The position numbers were made by a program, and so were the translations under genes. The notes under the pieces are model-generated. The model was given only the letters and a program-made list of their open reading frames with translations. It ran no database searches and was not told the DNA's origin. From Winogradskyella wandonensis (GTDB lineage Bacteria; Bacteroidota; Bacteroidia; Flavobacteriales; Flavobacteriaceae), in contig NZ_SMGI01000002.1 in the NCBI RefSeq assembly GCF_004346845.1, positions 744,001 through 808,000 on the forward strand: a DNA stretch of 64,000 nucleotides. Reading direction: 5' to 3'. Positions 17,291 through 24,851 of the stretch are shown piece after piece; position 1 is the first letter of the stretch, and each line of letters begins with the position of its first letter.

Positions 17291-17354
17291 GGCTTTTTAA
17301 AATTTTGAGTTGCACAGTCTTTTTATCCCTAATTTTATGCCAAGGCTGTAATAC

Positions 17355-18563
17355 ATGAATACCTCTTTTTACATCGCAAAGCGTTACTTGTTTTCTAGAA
17401 GCAGTAATAATGCCATAAATATAATGAGCTATATTGCTTCTGGTGGTGTTATCGTAGCCTCTGCTGCACTTCTTATCGTACTTTCGGTTTTTGCAGGTCT
17501 TAAAGAGTTTAGCTTAGATTTTTCGAATTACACAGACCCTGATTTAAAACTATTACCATTAGAAGGAAAGTCCTTTTTCTTTTCTGAAAAAGAGCTGAAC
17601 ACTTTAACATCAATTGAAGGTGTAGCACTCTTCTCTAAAATTTTGGAAGAACGCGTTGTTATTAAATCTGAAAATAAGAACCTGCTAGCAACTTTAAAAG
17701 GCGTTGATGATAACTACAGAGTTGTCACAAAAATTGATAGTATGATTTCGCAAGGTGAATGGATTTCATCTGGGAGTAATGAGGTAGTTTCGGGTTGGGG
17801 AATCTCTAATAATTTGTCTTTCGGAATTTTTAATTATTTAAAGCCCTTAACCATTTACGTGCCTAAGCCAGGTAAAGGTCAAGGCAGTAGTTTGCGAAGC
17901 TATTTTAATTCTGAAGTGGTTACAAATGTTGGATTGTTTAATATCAACGAAAAGATAGATAACGAATATGTATTTGCGGATATTGAACTAGCACGGGCAT
18001 TGCTCAATTACACGCCCAATCAATTCTCATCTATTGAAGTAAAGTTGAAACCAGAAGCTGATGAAACTGAAGTAAAAGAACAAATCGAAAAGTTATTCCC
18101 CAATACATTTATTATTAAAAATAGAGAGCAATTAAATGATGCACTTTTTAAAATGTTGAATACCGAAAACTTAGCGGTTTATCTCATTTTTACACTAGTC
18201 ATCATCATTGCCCTTTTTAATGTTATTGGCGCCATAATAATGATGATTTTAGACCGAAAAAAATCTCTAAATACCTTATTTAATTTGGGTGCAGAACCTA
18301 AACTAATAAAATCTATTTTCTTTCTCCAAGGCACTTTAATGACTGTGCTTAGTGGCCTTATAGGAATTGGTATTGGACTTCTAATTATTTTTTCGCAGCT
18401 GCAGTTCGAGTGGATAATGCTAACCTCAGATTTTCCTTATCCTGTAAGTCTGAAGCTAGAAAATATTGTGATTGTGGTGATTACCATATTTGGACTTGGA
18501 ATTATAGCCTCTAAGTTAGCATCACAACGAATCACAAAAGATTTGATTAAAACGGTAGCCTAA
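17355..18563 (+). CDS. LolC/LolE-type ABC transporter permease (FtsX-like)
   Basis: This 402-residue inner-membrane protein has one N-terminal helix (about 30-50), a large periplasmic domain (about 50-270) and three C-terminal helices, the FtsX/MacB-permease layout. The opening FYIAKRYLFSRSSNNAINIMSYIASGG is split here by description only: FYIAKRYLF then NAINIMSYIA, typical of the lipoprotein-releasing permease group. By family it should extract lipoproteins from the inner membrane with an ATPase encoded elsewhere. The stop codon overlaps that of the convergent dus gene. Confidence 0.85.
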   Translation: MNTSFYIAKRYLFSRSSNNAINIMSYIASGGVIVASAALLIVLSVFAGLKEFSLDFSNYTDPDLKLLPLEGKSFFFSEKELNTLTSIEGVALFSKILEERVVIKSENKNLLATLKGVDDNYRVVTKIDSMISQGEWISSGSNEVVSGWGISNNLSFGIFNYLKPLTIYVPKPGKGQGSSLRSYFNSEVVTNVGLFNINEKIDNEYVFADIELARALLNYTPNQFSSIEVKLKPEADETEVKEQIEKLFPNTFIIKNREQLNDALFKMLNTENLAVYLIFTLVIIIALFNVIGAIIMMILDRKKSLNTLFNLGAEPKLIKSIFFLQGTLMTVLSGLIGIGIGLLIIFSQLQFEWIMLTSDFPYPVSLKLENIVIVVITIFGLGIIASKLASQRITKDLIKTVA

Positions 18564-19558
18564 ACAAACTGATAATCCCCAAATTTTTCAAGAACTTCAT
18601 CAAAAGCAGCAAACACATCTTTTGATTCATCGCTAGTTACCATTTTCATGCGGTATTCTTTAAAGTTAGGGATACCTTTAAAGTAGTTCGTGTAGTGGCG
18701 TCGAGTTTCAAAAACACCAAGCTTTTCGCCTTTCCAATCTATGGACATTTGCAGGTGACGACGTGCAGCTTCAACACGTTCTGCTAAAGAAATAGGCGCT
18801 AAATGCTCTCCTGTTTTAAAGAAGTGCTTTACTTGCTTAAAAAACCAAGGATTACCAATAGTAGCACGACCAATCATAGCACCGTCTAAGCCATATTCGT
18901 CTCGCATTTTCACCGCCATTTCTGGAGTGTTTACATCACCATTTCCAAATACTGGAATGTGCATTCGAGGATTGTTTTTTACGTCGGCAATGGGTTTCCA
19001 ATCGGCATTACCTTTATACATTTGCGCGCGTGTACGTCCGTGAATCGCAATAGACTTAATACCAACGTCTTGGAGGCGTTCGGCGACTTCAACAATTTTT
19101 ATAGAGTCGTGGTCCCAACCTAAACGTGTCTTAACAGTAACTGGTAAATTGGTACGTTTTACCATTTCGGCAGTGAGCTTTTCCATAAGGCAAACATCCT
19201 TAAGAATTCCAGCACCAGCACCTTTACTTACCACTTTTTTTACAGGGCAACCAAAATTAATATCTATAATGTCTGGCTTGGATTTCTCAACAATATCAAT
19301 GGTTTGGAGCATACTCTCCATATTAGCACCAAAAATCTGAATGCCAACCGGTCGCTCTTTTTCGTAGATGTCGAGCTTCATAACGCTTTTTGCAGCATTA
19401 CGGATTAAGCCTTCACTACTTACAAATTCGGTATAAACCACGTCGGCGCCTTGCTCTTTACAAAGGGCACGAAATGGTGGGTCGCTTACGTCTTCCATCG
19501 GTGCTAAAAGCAGAGGAAATTCACCTAATTCTATGTCGCCAATTTTTACCAAACTCAA
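18560..19558 (-). CDS. dusB: tRNA-dihydrouridine synthase (DusB-like)
   Basis: This is a 332-residue FMN enzyme that reduces uridine to dihydrouridine in tRNA D loops. Motifs in order are APMEDVSDPPFRALC, DINFGCPVKKVVSKGAGAG with the catalytic Cys, VTVKTRLGWD, IHGRTRAQMYKGNADW, GNGDV and GRATIGNPWFF. The C-terminal helical domain (KGIPNFKEYR) is present. The DusB subgroup is chosen from the overall pattern; the exact D-loop position modified is not known. Confidence 0.92.
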   Translation of the reverse strand: MSLVKIGDIELGEFPLLLAPMEDVSDPPFRALCKEQGADVVYTEFVSSEGLIRNAAKSVMKLDIYEKERPVGIQIFGANMESMLQTIDIVEKSKPDIIDINFGCPVKKVVSKGAGAGILKDVCLMEKLTAEMVKRTNLPVTVKTRLGWDHDSIKIVEVAERLQDVGIKSIAIHGRTRAQMYKGNADWKPIADVKNNPRMHIPVFGNGDVNTPEMAVKMRDEYGLDGAMIGRATIGNPWFFKQVKHFFKTGEHLAPISLAERVEAARRHLQMSIDWKGEKLGVFETRRHYTNYFKGIPNFKEYRMKMVTSDESKDVFAAFDEVLEKFGDYQFV

Positions 19559-19569
19559 TTAATTTGCTG

Positions 19570-19577
19570 CAAAATTA
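19570..19577 (-). promoter_or_regulatory. -7 box of dus
   Basis: TAATTTTG on the minus strand matches TAnnTTTG and ends 11 bases before the dus ATG, which predicts a very short leader. No clear -33 element was found. Confidence 0.5.
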
Positions 19578-19595
19578 CATCTTTTTAACTAATGT

Positions 19596-20378
19596 GTGTA
19601 TCTTCAATATAGTTTAACAAATTTTGAAGTTGCGTTGCAAATACCATTCGAGCCAGAACTTTTTAATACAACCATAAATAGTCATTTAATCCTCGAATAT
19701 TTAGCGTTCTTTTTAGCGTTTCGATATTACATAATCTTAAGACGAAAGGAGACTGACCATATTAACTCCAACAACCGACTATCTATTATTCTCGGTGCAA
19801 CGTTGGGCGCCTTAATAGGCTCTAGGCTGGTGGGCGTTTTAGAAAATCCTTTTGTAGAATTTACGGAGCAGAATCTTATTCAGCTATTAAACACAAAAAC
19901 CATAATGGGTGGTTTATTTGGAGGACTGCTAGGTGTAGAATTAGCCAAAAAAATTATTGGAGAAAAGCAATCCTCTGGCGATTTGTTTGTCTTTCCGATT
20001 ATTCTTGGAATTTTTATCGGACGTATTGGCTGCTTTTTATCAGGAGTCAAAGAGTTTACCTACGGCAAACAGACCTCTTTTTTTACAGGAATGGATTTGG
20101 GAGATGGCTTACAACGGCATCCTACATCACTTTACGAACTTGTGTTTTTAGTCATTCTATTTTTCAGTTTAAAATACATTCTGAATAACTATTCATTAAA
20201 AAACGGTGAGCTTTTTAAGCTTTTTATGTTGTTTTACTTTGGTTTTCGATTTTTTATAGAGTTTTTAAAACCTAATGTATTTTATGTTCTTGGGCTAAGC
20301 ACAATCCAAATATTATGTCTAATTTGTTGGTTGTATTATTACAAATTTATCTTTCAGAAACTAAAGTATGCCCGTTAG
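19596..20378 (+). CDS. Lgt-like integral membrane protein (prolipoprotein diacylglyceryl transferase family)
   Basis: This 260-residue protein has about seven hydrophobic helices. Lgt-type landmarks are GRIGCFLSG (Lgt motif Arg), RHPTSLYE, and GFRFFIEFLKP with the second conserved Arg; the region corresponding to the Lgt HGG motif reads TIMGGLFGG, so the His seems to be missing. It overlaps the radical SAM gene by 11 bases and so may handle lipids for that enzyme rather than modify prolipoproteins. The start is uncertain: GTG at 19596 or TTG at 19635 (giving QIPFEPELF at the N-terminus). There is no Met in the first 100 residues, so a rare start is certain. Confidence 0.75.
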   Translation: MYLQYSLTNFEVALQIPFEPELFNTTINSHLILEYLAFFLAFRYYIILRRKETDHINSNNRLSIILGATLGALIGSRLVGVLENPFVEFTEQNLIQLLNTKTIMGGLFGGLLGVELAKKIIGEKQSSGDLFVFPIILGIFIGRIGCFLSGVKEFTYGKQTSFFTGMDLGDGLQRHPTSLYELVFLVILFFSLKYILNNYSLKNGELFKLFMLFYFGFRFFIEFLKPNVFYVLGLSTIQILCLICWLYYYKFIFQKLKYAR

Positions 20379-21759
20379 AAAATATACCTATTACGATTTT
20401 ACCTTGAGTCTTTGCCCAGAATGTTTAAGGCGTGTTGATGCAAAGATTGTTTTTGAAAACGAGAACGTTTACATGCTGAAACGTTGTAATGAGCATGGTA
20501 GTTCTAAGGTGCTTATTGCAGATGATATTGAGTATTATAAAAACATAAGAAATTATAATAAACCCAGCGAAACGCCATACACTTTTAATACCAAAACACA
20601 TTATGGTTGTCCGTACGATTGTGGCTTATGTCCCGACCACGAGCAACATAGCTGCTTAACGGTTGTTGAGGTTACGGATAGGTGCAACTTAACTTGCCCA
20701 ACCTGTTATGCAGGTTCTTCGCCAACTTACGGAAGACATCGAACTTTGGAAGAGGTAAAAACGATGCTAGACACCATTGTTAAAAATGAAAAAGAGCCAG
20801 ATGTGGTGCAAATTTCTGGTGGTGAGCCTACAATACATCCGCAGTTTTGGGAGATTATGGATTATGCAAAATCGTTGCCAATTCGGCATTTAATGTTAAA
20901 TACCAACGGTATTAAAATTGCTAAAGATTTCGCTTTCGCTGAAAAGTTAAAAACGTATTCTCCAGATTTTGAAATTTACTTACAATTCGATTCGTTTGAA
21001 AATTCCGTCTTACAAGAATTGCGAGGAGCAGATTTAAATGACATTCGTAAGCAAGCGCTCGAAAATTTAAATAAACTTAATCTTTCAACCACTTTGGTAG
21101 TGACGCTTCAAAAAGGATTAAATGACCATGAAATTGGAAAAATTATTGATTATGCTTTAAAGCAAAAATGCGTACGTGGTGTGACTTTGCAACCAACGCA
21201 AATTGCAGGTCGGTTAGAAAATTTTAATCCTGAAACGGACAGAATGACTTTAACCGAAGTGCGACGAAAAATAATGGAGCAAACCACTATTTTTAATCCA
21301 GATGATTTGTTGCCGGTACCTTGTAATCCAGATGCTTTGGTTATGGGTTATGCACTTAAATTAGAAGGAGAGGTTTTTCCGTTGACACGTTATATTAACC
21401 CCGCTGATTTATTAGATAATAGCAAAAACACGATTATTTACGAGCAAGACGAACAGCTTCATGGAAAAATGATAGAGCTGTTTAGCACAGGAAATTCTGT
21501 TGAGGTTGCAGAAGAAAACTTAAAATCAATAATGTGCTGCTTACCAAATATTGATGCACCAAATTTGGGCTATGATAATTTGTTTAGGGTAATAATTATG
21601 CAGTTTATAGATGCTTATAATTTTGACGTACGAGCGATAAAGAAATCATGTGTTCACATTGTAGATAAGGACAATAAAATCATACCGTTTGAGACCATGA
21701 ATCTATTTTACCGAGACGATAAAAAAGCACGATTAGAAGAACTTAGAAACGAAATATGA
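20368..21759 (+). CDS. Radical SAM enzyme of the tetraether synthase (Tes/MJ0619)-like family
   Basis: This is a 463-residue radical SAM protein. The SAM cluster is C106-x3-C110-x2-C113 (TDRCNLTCPTCYAG) followed by QISGGEPT. Extra cysteines are plentiful: C16-x2-C19 and C40 at the N-terminus, C81/C85/C88 in GCPYDCGLCPDH, C96, and more in the C-terminal third (VPCNPDA, IMCCLPN). This fits the family of archaeal tetraether synthase, which holds auxiliary Fe-S clusters and a rubredoxin-like iron. The substrate is unknown; C-C bond formation or methyl-transfer on a lipid chain is inferred. It overlaps an Lgt-like gene upstream and a small membrane gene downstream (ATGA). Confidence 0.82.
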   Translation: MPVRKYTYYDFTLSLCPECLRRVDAKIVFENENVYMLKRCNEHGSSKVLIADDIEYYKNIRNYNKPSETPYTFNTKTHYGCPYDCGLCPDHEQHSCLTVVEVTDRCNLTCPTCYAGSSPTYGRHRTLEEVKTMLDTIVKNEKEPDVVQISGGEPTIHPQFWEIMDYAKSLPIRHLMLNTNGIKIAKDFAFAEKLKTYSPDFEIYLQFDSFENSVLQELRGADLNDIRKQALENLNKLNLSTTLVVTLQKGLNDHEIGKIIDYALKQKCVRGVTLQPTQIAGRLENFNPETDRMTLTEVRRKIMEQTTIFNPDDLLPVPCNPDALVMGYALKLEGEVFPLTRYINPADLLDNSKNTIIYEQDEQLHGKMIELFSTGNSVEVAEENLKSIMCCLPNIDAPNLGYDNLFRVIIMQFIDAYNFDVRAIKKSCVHIVDKDNKIIPFETMNLFYRDDKKARLEELRNEI

Positions 21760-21965
21760 TGAGTTTAGTTTTAGAACCAGGAAATTTAGATGGCTTAGTC
21801 ATTTTAATACTAGCCATAATGTTTGGACCAGCCATTCTTTTAGCTATTATAGGTTTTGCCCTTTACAAGAATAATAAAAAGGCAGCCAAGATTCTTTTTA
21901 TTTTGGCGGGGCTTTACTTACTCATTAGTCTTGGTATTTGCGGTACGTTGATGTTGGGATACTAA
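21756..21965 (+). CDS. Small two-helix membrane protein
   Basis: This is a 69-residue protein with two hydrophobic helices (about 12-37 and 45-67) joined by a basic loop (YKNNKKAAK). Its ATG overlaps the radical SAM stop codon (ATGA), a sign of translational coupling, so it is the third gene of that operon. The family is not recognised. Its last 48 bases overlap, tail to tail, the coding region of the DUF4345-like gene. Confidence 0.65.
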   Translation: MMSLVLEPGNLDGLVILILAIMFGPAILLAIIGFALYKNNKKAAKILFILAGLYLLISLGICGTLMLGY

Positions 21966-22325
21966 AACCCAAATTCCGTAGCACCCTAAAAACAATTCTA
22001 AAAATGTACCAATAACGTAACCTTGTGTTGGTAAGCCATCAATAAGCATACTTGTAATTCTACCAAAACCCAAACCGAGCATAAATACAACGTTGGTTAT
22101 CAAGGCTGTTTTTAGGTAATTAGTTTTAAATATTCCTAATATCCAAATAAAAGCGCAAGCTATATACAATCCCATAATAGCCTTGTAGAAATTATGCTCA
22201 TCAATGGTTTTTGGAAATAATTCGAATTCCAAATCTGGAAAAAACCCATAACTAATAGCTACGGGAAAAACGATAATAACAGATATTACCAAATGAATTT
22301 TGAGAATAATTTCTTTTTTAGTCAT
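21918..22325 (-). CDS. DUF4345-like membrane protein
   Basis: This 135-residue protein has four predicted helices and a conserved-looking central FYKAIMGLYIACAFIWILG and SMLIDGLPTQGYVIGTFLELFLG, which fits the DUF4345 layout. Function is unknown. The C-terminus (QHQRTANTKTNE) is hydrophilic, and its 3' end overlaps the small membrane gene on the other strand by 48 bases. A dispersed repeat lies just upstream of its start. Confidence 0.7.
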   Translation of the reverse strand: MTKKEIILKIHLVISVIIVFPVAISYGFFPDLEFELFPKTIDEHNFYKAIMGLYIACAFIWILGIFKTNYLKTALITNVVFMLGLGFGRITSMLIDGLPTQGYVIGTFLELFLGCYGIWVLVSQHQRTANTKTNE

Positions 22326-22345
22326 GGCTTTGCCGTCTGAGTGAA

Positions 22346-22377
22346 AGTCCTTCCCTTTGGGAAGGATTTAGGATGGG
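22346..22377. repeat. 32-bp dispersed repeat, copy 1
   Basis: This 32-base unit is identical to 24815-24846. Its centre is a hairpin (CCTTCCC, TT, GGGAAGG). It lies between the DUF4345 start and the M28 peptidase stop. Confidence 0.85.
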
Positions 22378-22381
22378 CTTT

Positions 22382-23626
22382 TTAAAACTTCACCGTAGTC
22401 TCAATAATGTCTTCGCCTCGCTTCACACTAATCGAAGTTTCGTCACCTTTTTCAAAAGTAGAAAGCGCCTTCATATAACTCATCATGTCTGTTACGTCTG
22501 CATCACCAAGTTTTATAACAATATCACCTTTTTGTAAGCCTGCATTAGAGGCAGGTGTATCTTCGCGAGTGCCATCAATACGCATACCTTTTCCGTCGAA
22601 TAGATAATCTGGGACAACGCCAAGACCAACTTTAAAACGCGGAACTTCTTCACTTTCGTTTTTTGTTTTTCTAAAGGCGAGTTTTCCGTTATCATTTAAA
22701 TCAGTGATGATGGTAAAAATGTAATCTGAAATGAGATTCATACCACCATAATTTAGCTTTTCAGAATCATCGCCTGGTTTGTGGTAATCTTCATGCTGAC
22801 CCGTGAAAAAATGTAGTACTGGAATATCAATCAAGTAAAAACTTGTGTGGTCACTTGGGCCAACACCACTTTCGTTTTCTACCAATTTAAACTTTTCGTT
22901 ATTTGCTTTTAAAGTTTGTTTAAACATCGGAGACGTACCAACACCATAGACAGCTAATGTACTATCGGCTTTCATTCGGCCAACCATATCCATATTAATC
23001 ATGTAGTTAATGGATTTGGTATCAATTGTTGGGTTTTTAGAGAAGTAATTAGAGCCTAATAAGCCCATTTCTTCCCCCGAAAATGCCATAAATAAATAGT
23101 TATTGTTGTCTTTTGTTTCAGCAGTTTCGTTTCGCACTTTTAAACGGTCGGCCAAATTCAGCATCACGGCAACACCACTGGCGTTATCATCAGCACCGTT
23201 GTGTACGGCTTTGTCTTTTTCGCGGTATAAAGAACCTTCGCCACCAAAGCCCAAATGGTCGTAATGTGCGCCAATTACAATGGTGTTTTCTGCATTATTA
23301 TCTATAAAACCAATCACGTTTCTGCCCGTAATTGTGCTATCTGCGTTGGTTGTAAACTCAACTTCTTTGTGTGGGTCAGTTTTTGGTTTAAAACTAAACG
23401 ATTGGATAAAACCCTCAGTTCCTTTTGGCAATAGCCCAATGTCTTTAAAGCGTTCAGAAATATAATCTGAAGCCGCTTTTTCTCCTGGAGTGCCAGTTTG
23501 TCGCCCTTCGAGCTTATCATCGGCTAAAAAAGTAACATCGTCTTTTATTTTGTTTTCAGCTTGTTTTGGTTCGTTTTTGCAGGCAAATACAAATAATACT
23601 ATAAATAATAAGGCAATCTTTTTCAT
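22382..23626 (-). CDS. M28-family zinc aminopeptidase lipoprotein with PDZ domain
   Basis: This is a 414-residue lipoprotein (FVFAC, Cys16). The M28 zinc-binding residues are visible in order: GAHYDHLGFGG, HNGADDNASG, FSGEEMGLLGS with the catalytic Glu pair, INMDMVGR and PSDHTSFY. The C-terminal 100 residues form a PDZ domain (GLGVVPDYLF, then TPASNAGLQKGDIVIKLGD). It should cut N-terminal residues from peptides at the periplasmic or outer face, with the PDZ selecting substrates. It is divergent from the TolB-like gene. Confidence 0.9.
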   Translation of the reverse strand: MKKIALLFIVLFVFACKNEPKQAENKIKDDVTFLADDKLEGRQTGTPGEKAASDYISERFKDIGLLPKGTEGFIQSFSFKPKTDPHKEVEFTTNADSTITGRNVIGFIDNNAENTIVIGAHYDHLGFGGEGSLYREKDKAVHNGADDNASGVAVMLNLADRLKVRNETAETKDNNNYLFMAFSGEEMGLLGSNYFSKNPTIDTKSINYMINMDMVGRMKADSTLAVYGVGTSPMFKQTLKANNEKFKLVENESGVGPSDHTSFYLIDIPVLHFFTGQHEDYHKPGDDSEKLNYGGMNLISDYIFTIITDLNDNGKLAFRKTKNESEEVPRFKVGLGVVPDYLFDGKGMRIDGTREDTPASNAGLQKGDIVIKLGDADVTDMMSYMKALSTFEKGDETSISVKRGEDIIETTVKF

Positions 23627-23636
23627 TGGTTTATCT

Positions 23637-23644
23637 TATTTTTG
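23637..23644 (+). promoter_or_regulatory. -7 box of the TolB-like gene
   Basis: TATTTTTG matches TAnnTTTG, 61 bases before the ATG at 23706. No well-placed -33 element is seen. Confidence 0.4.
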
Positions 23645-23678
23645 TCTCAAAATTCCGAAGCTTTACGCATAGGAATAA

Positions 23679-23686
23679 CAAAATTA
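23679..23686 (-). promoter_or_regulatory. -7 box of the M28 peptidase gene
   Basis: TAATTTTG on the minus strand matches TAnnTTTG, 52 bases before the ATG at 23626. It faces the box at 23637-23644, so the two promoters overlap in a divergent arrangement. Confidence 0.4.
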
Positions 23687-23705
23687 GGCATTAAAAATTA
23701 TAGTT

Positions 23706-24812
23706 ATGAAGCGATTAGGTGTTATTCTTTTGATTTGTTTTTCAATTTTTTCTTGTAAAAATGAAGTCAATAAAACTGAAACTAAACCAGCAGAGAAAAA
23801 ATTGGTTGCAGGAAATGACCCATTAATTTATCCAGAAGAAGTACATTTTAAATCTATCAGACAAGTCACTTTTGGAGGTGATAATGCCGAAGCGTATTGG
23901 AGTTTTGACGATAAACAACTCGTGTTTCAATCTAACAATGCCGCTTGGAATGTAGGCTGCGACCAAATGTTTTTAATGAATGCTGATGAAACGTTTAAAG
24001 ACAAAGTACCTCCAATGATTAGTACAGGAAAAGGCCGAACGACTTGCGCTTATTTTCTACCAGATAATAAACATATTATTTATGCGTCGACGCACTTAAA
24101 ACAAGACGAATGCCCAGATACACCATTACGTAAAAACGGAAAATACATCTGGCCAATCTACGACAGCTACGATATTTTTGTCGCAGATTTAGAAGGTAAT
24201 ATTGTAAAACAATTAACTAACGAAATCGGCTACGATGCCGAGCCAACAGTTTCTCCAAAGGGAGATAAAATTGTATTTACATCTACCAGAAGTGGCGATT
24301 TGGAATTGTACACTATGAACATCGATGGAACGGATGTAAAACAAATTACAAACGAATTGGGTTACGATGGTGGCGCCTTCTTTTCGCCAGACGGAAGTCA
24401 GTTAATTTTTCGTTCGTCTCGTCCTAAAACTGAGCAGGAAATCAAGGAATACAAAGAGCTATTAGCAGAAGGTTTAGTAGAGCCTACCGAAATGGAATTG
24501 TATATCTGCAATGCTGACGGCAGCAATCTGCGTCAACTTACAGATTTAGGAAATGCCAATTGGAGTCCGTTCTTTTTGCCAAGTGGTGACAAGGTGTTAT
24601 TCTCATCAAATTTTGAAGCAGAACGTGGTTTTCCTTTTAACTTGTACATGATTGATACTGACGGAAAAAACCTAAAGCGCATTACCCATGGCGAAACGTT
24701 TGACGCTTTTCCAGTATTTTCTAACGATGGTAAATATTTAGCATTTTCAAGTAACAGAAACAATGGTGGCGGACGCGATACCAATTTGTTTGTTGCCGAG
24801 TGGCAAGATTAA
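23706..24812 (+). CDS. TolB/PD40-type beta-propeller lipoprotein
   Basis: This 368-residue lipoprotein (SIFSC, Cys17) is made of repeated beta-propeller blades with the PD40 signature, such as AEPTVSPKGDKIVFTSTRSG, GAFFSPDGSQLIFRSSR and FPVFSNDGKYLAFSSNR. Cysteines in the second blade (GCDQM, RTTCAYF, QDECPD) may form a disulfide. No catalytic domain follows the propeller, so it is probably a binding or scaffold protein in the periplasm. It is divergent from the M28 peptidase and bracketed with it by the two 32-bp repeats. Confidence 0.85.
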   Translation: MKRLGVILLICFSIFSCKNEVNKTETKPAEKKLVAGNDPLIYPEEVHFKSIRQVTFGGDNAEAYWSFDDKQLVFQSNNAAWNVGCDQMFLMNADETFKDKVPPMISTGKGRTTCAYFLPDNKHIIYASTHLKQDECPDTPLRKNGKYIWPIYDSYDIFVADLEGNIVKQLTNEIGYDAEPTVSPKGDKIVFTSTRSGDLELYTMNIDGTDVKQITNELGYDGGAFFSPDGSQLIFRSSRPKTEQEIKEYKELLAEGLVEPTEMELYICNADGSNLRQLTDLGNANWSPFFLPSGDKVLFSSNFEAERGFPFNLYMIDTDGKNLKRITHGETFDAFPVFSNDGKYLAFSSNRNNGGGRDTNLFVAEWQD

Positions 24813-24814
24813 AA

Positions 24815-24846
24815 AGTCCTTCCCTTTGGGAAGGATTTAGGATGGG
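24815..24846. repeat. 32-bp dispersed repeat, copy 2
   Basis: This is identical to 22346-22377 and has the same orientation. It sits three bases after the TolB-like stop codon and just before the TonB receptor stop codon, so its hairpin may also terminate transcription here. Confidence 0.85.
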
Positions 24847-24851
24847 ATTTT

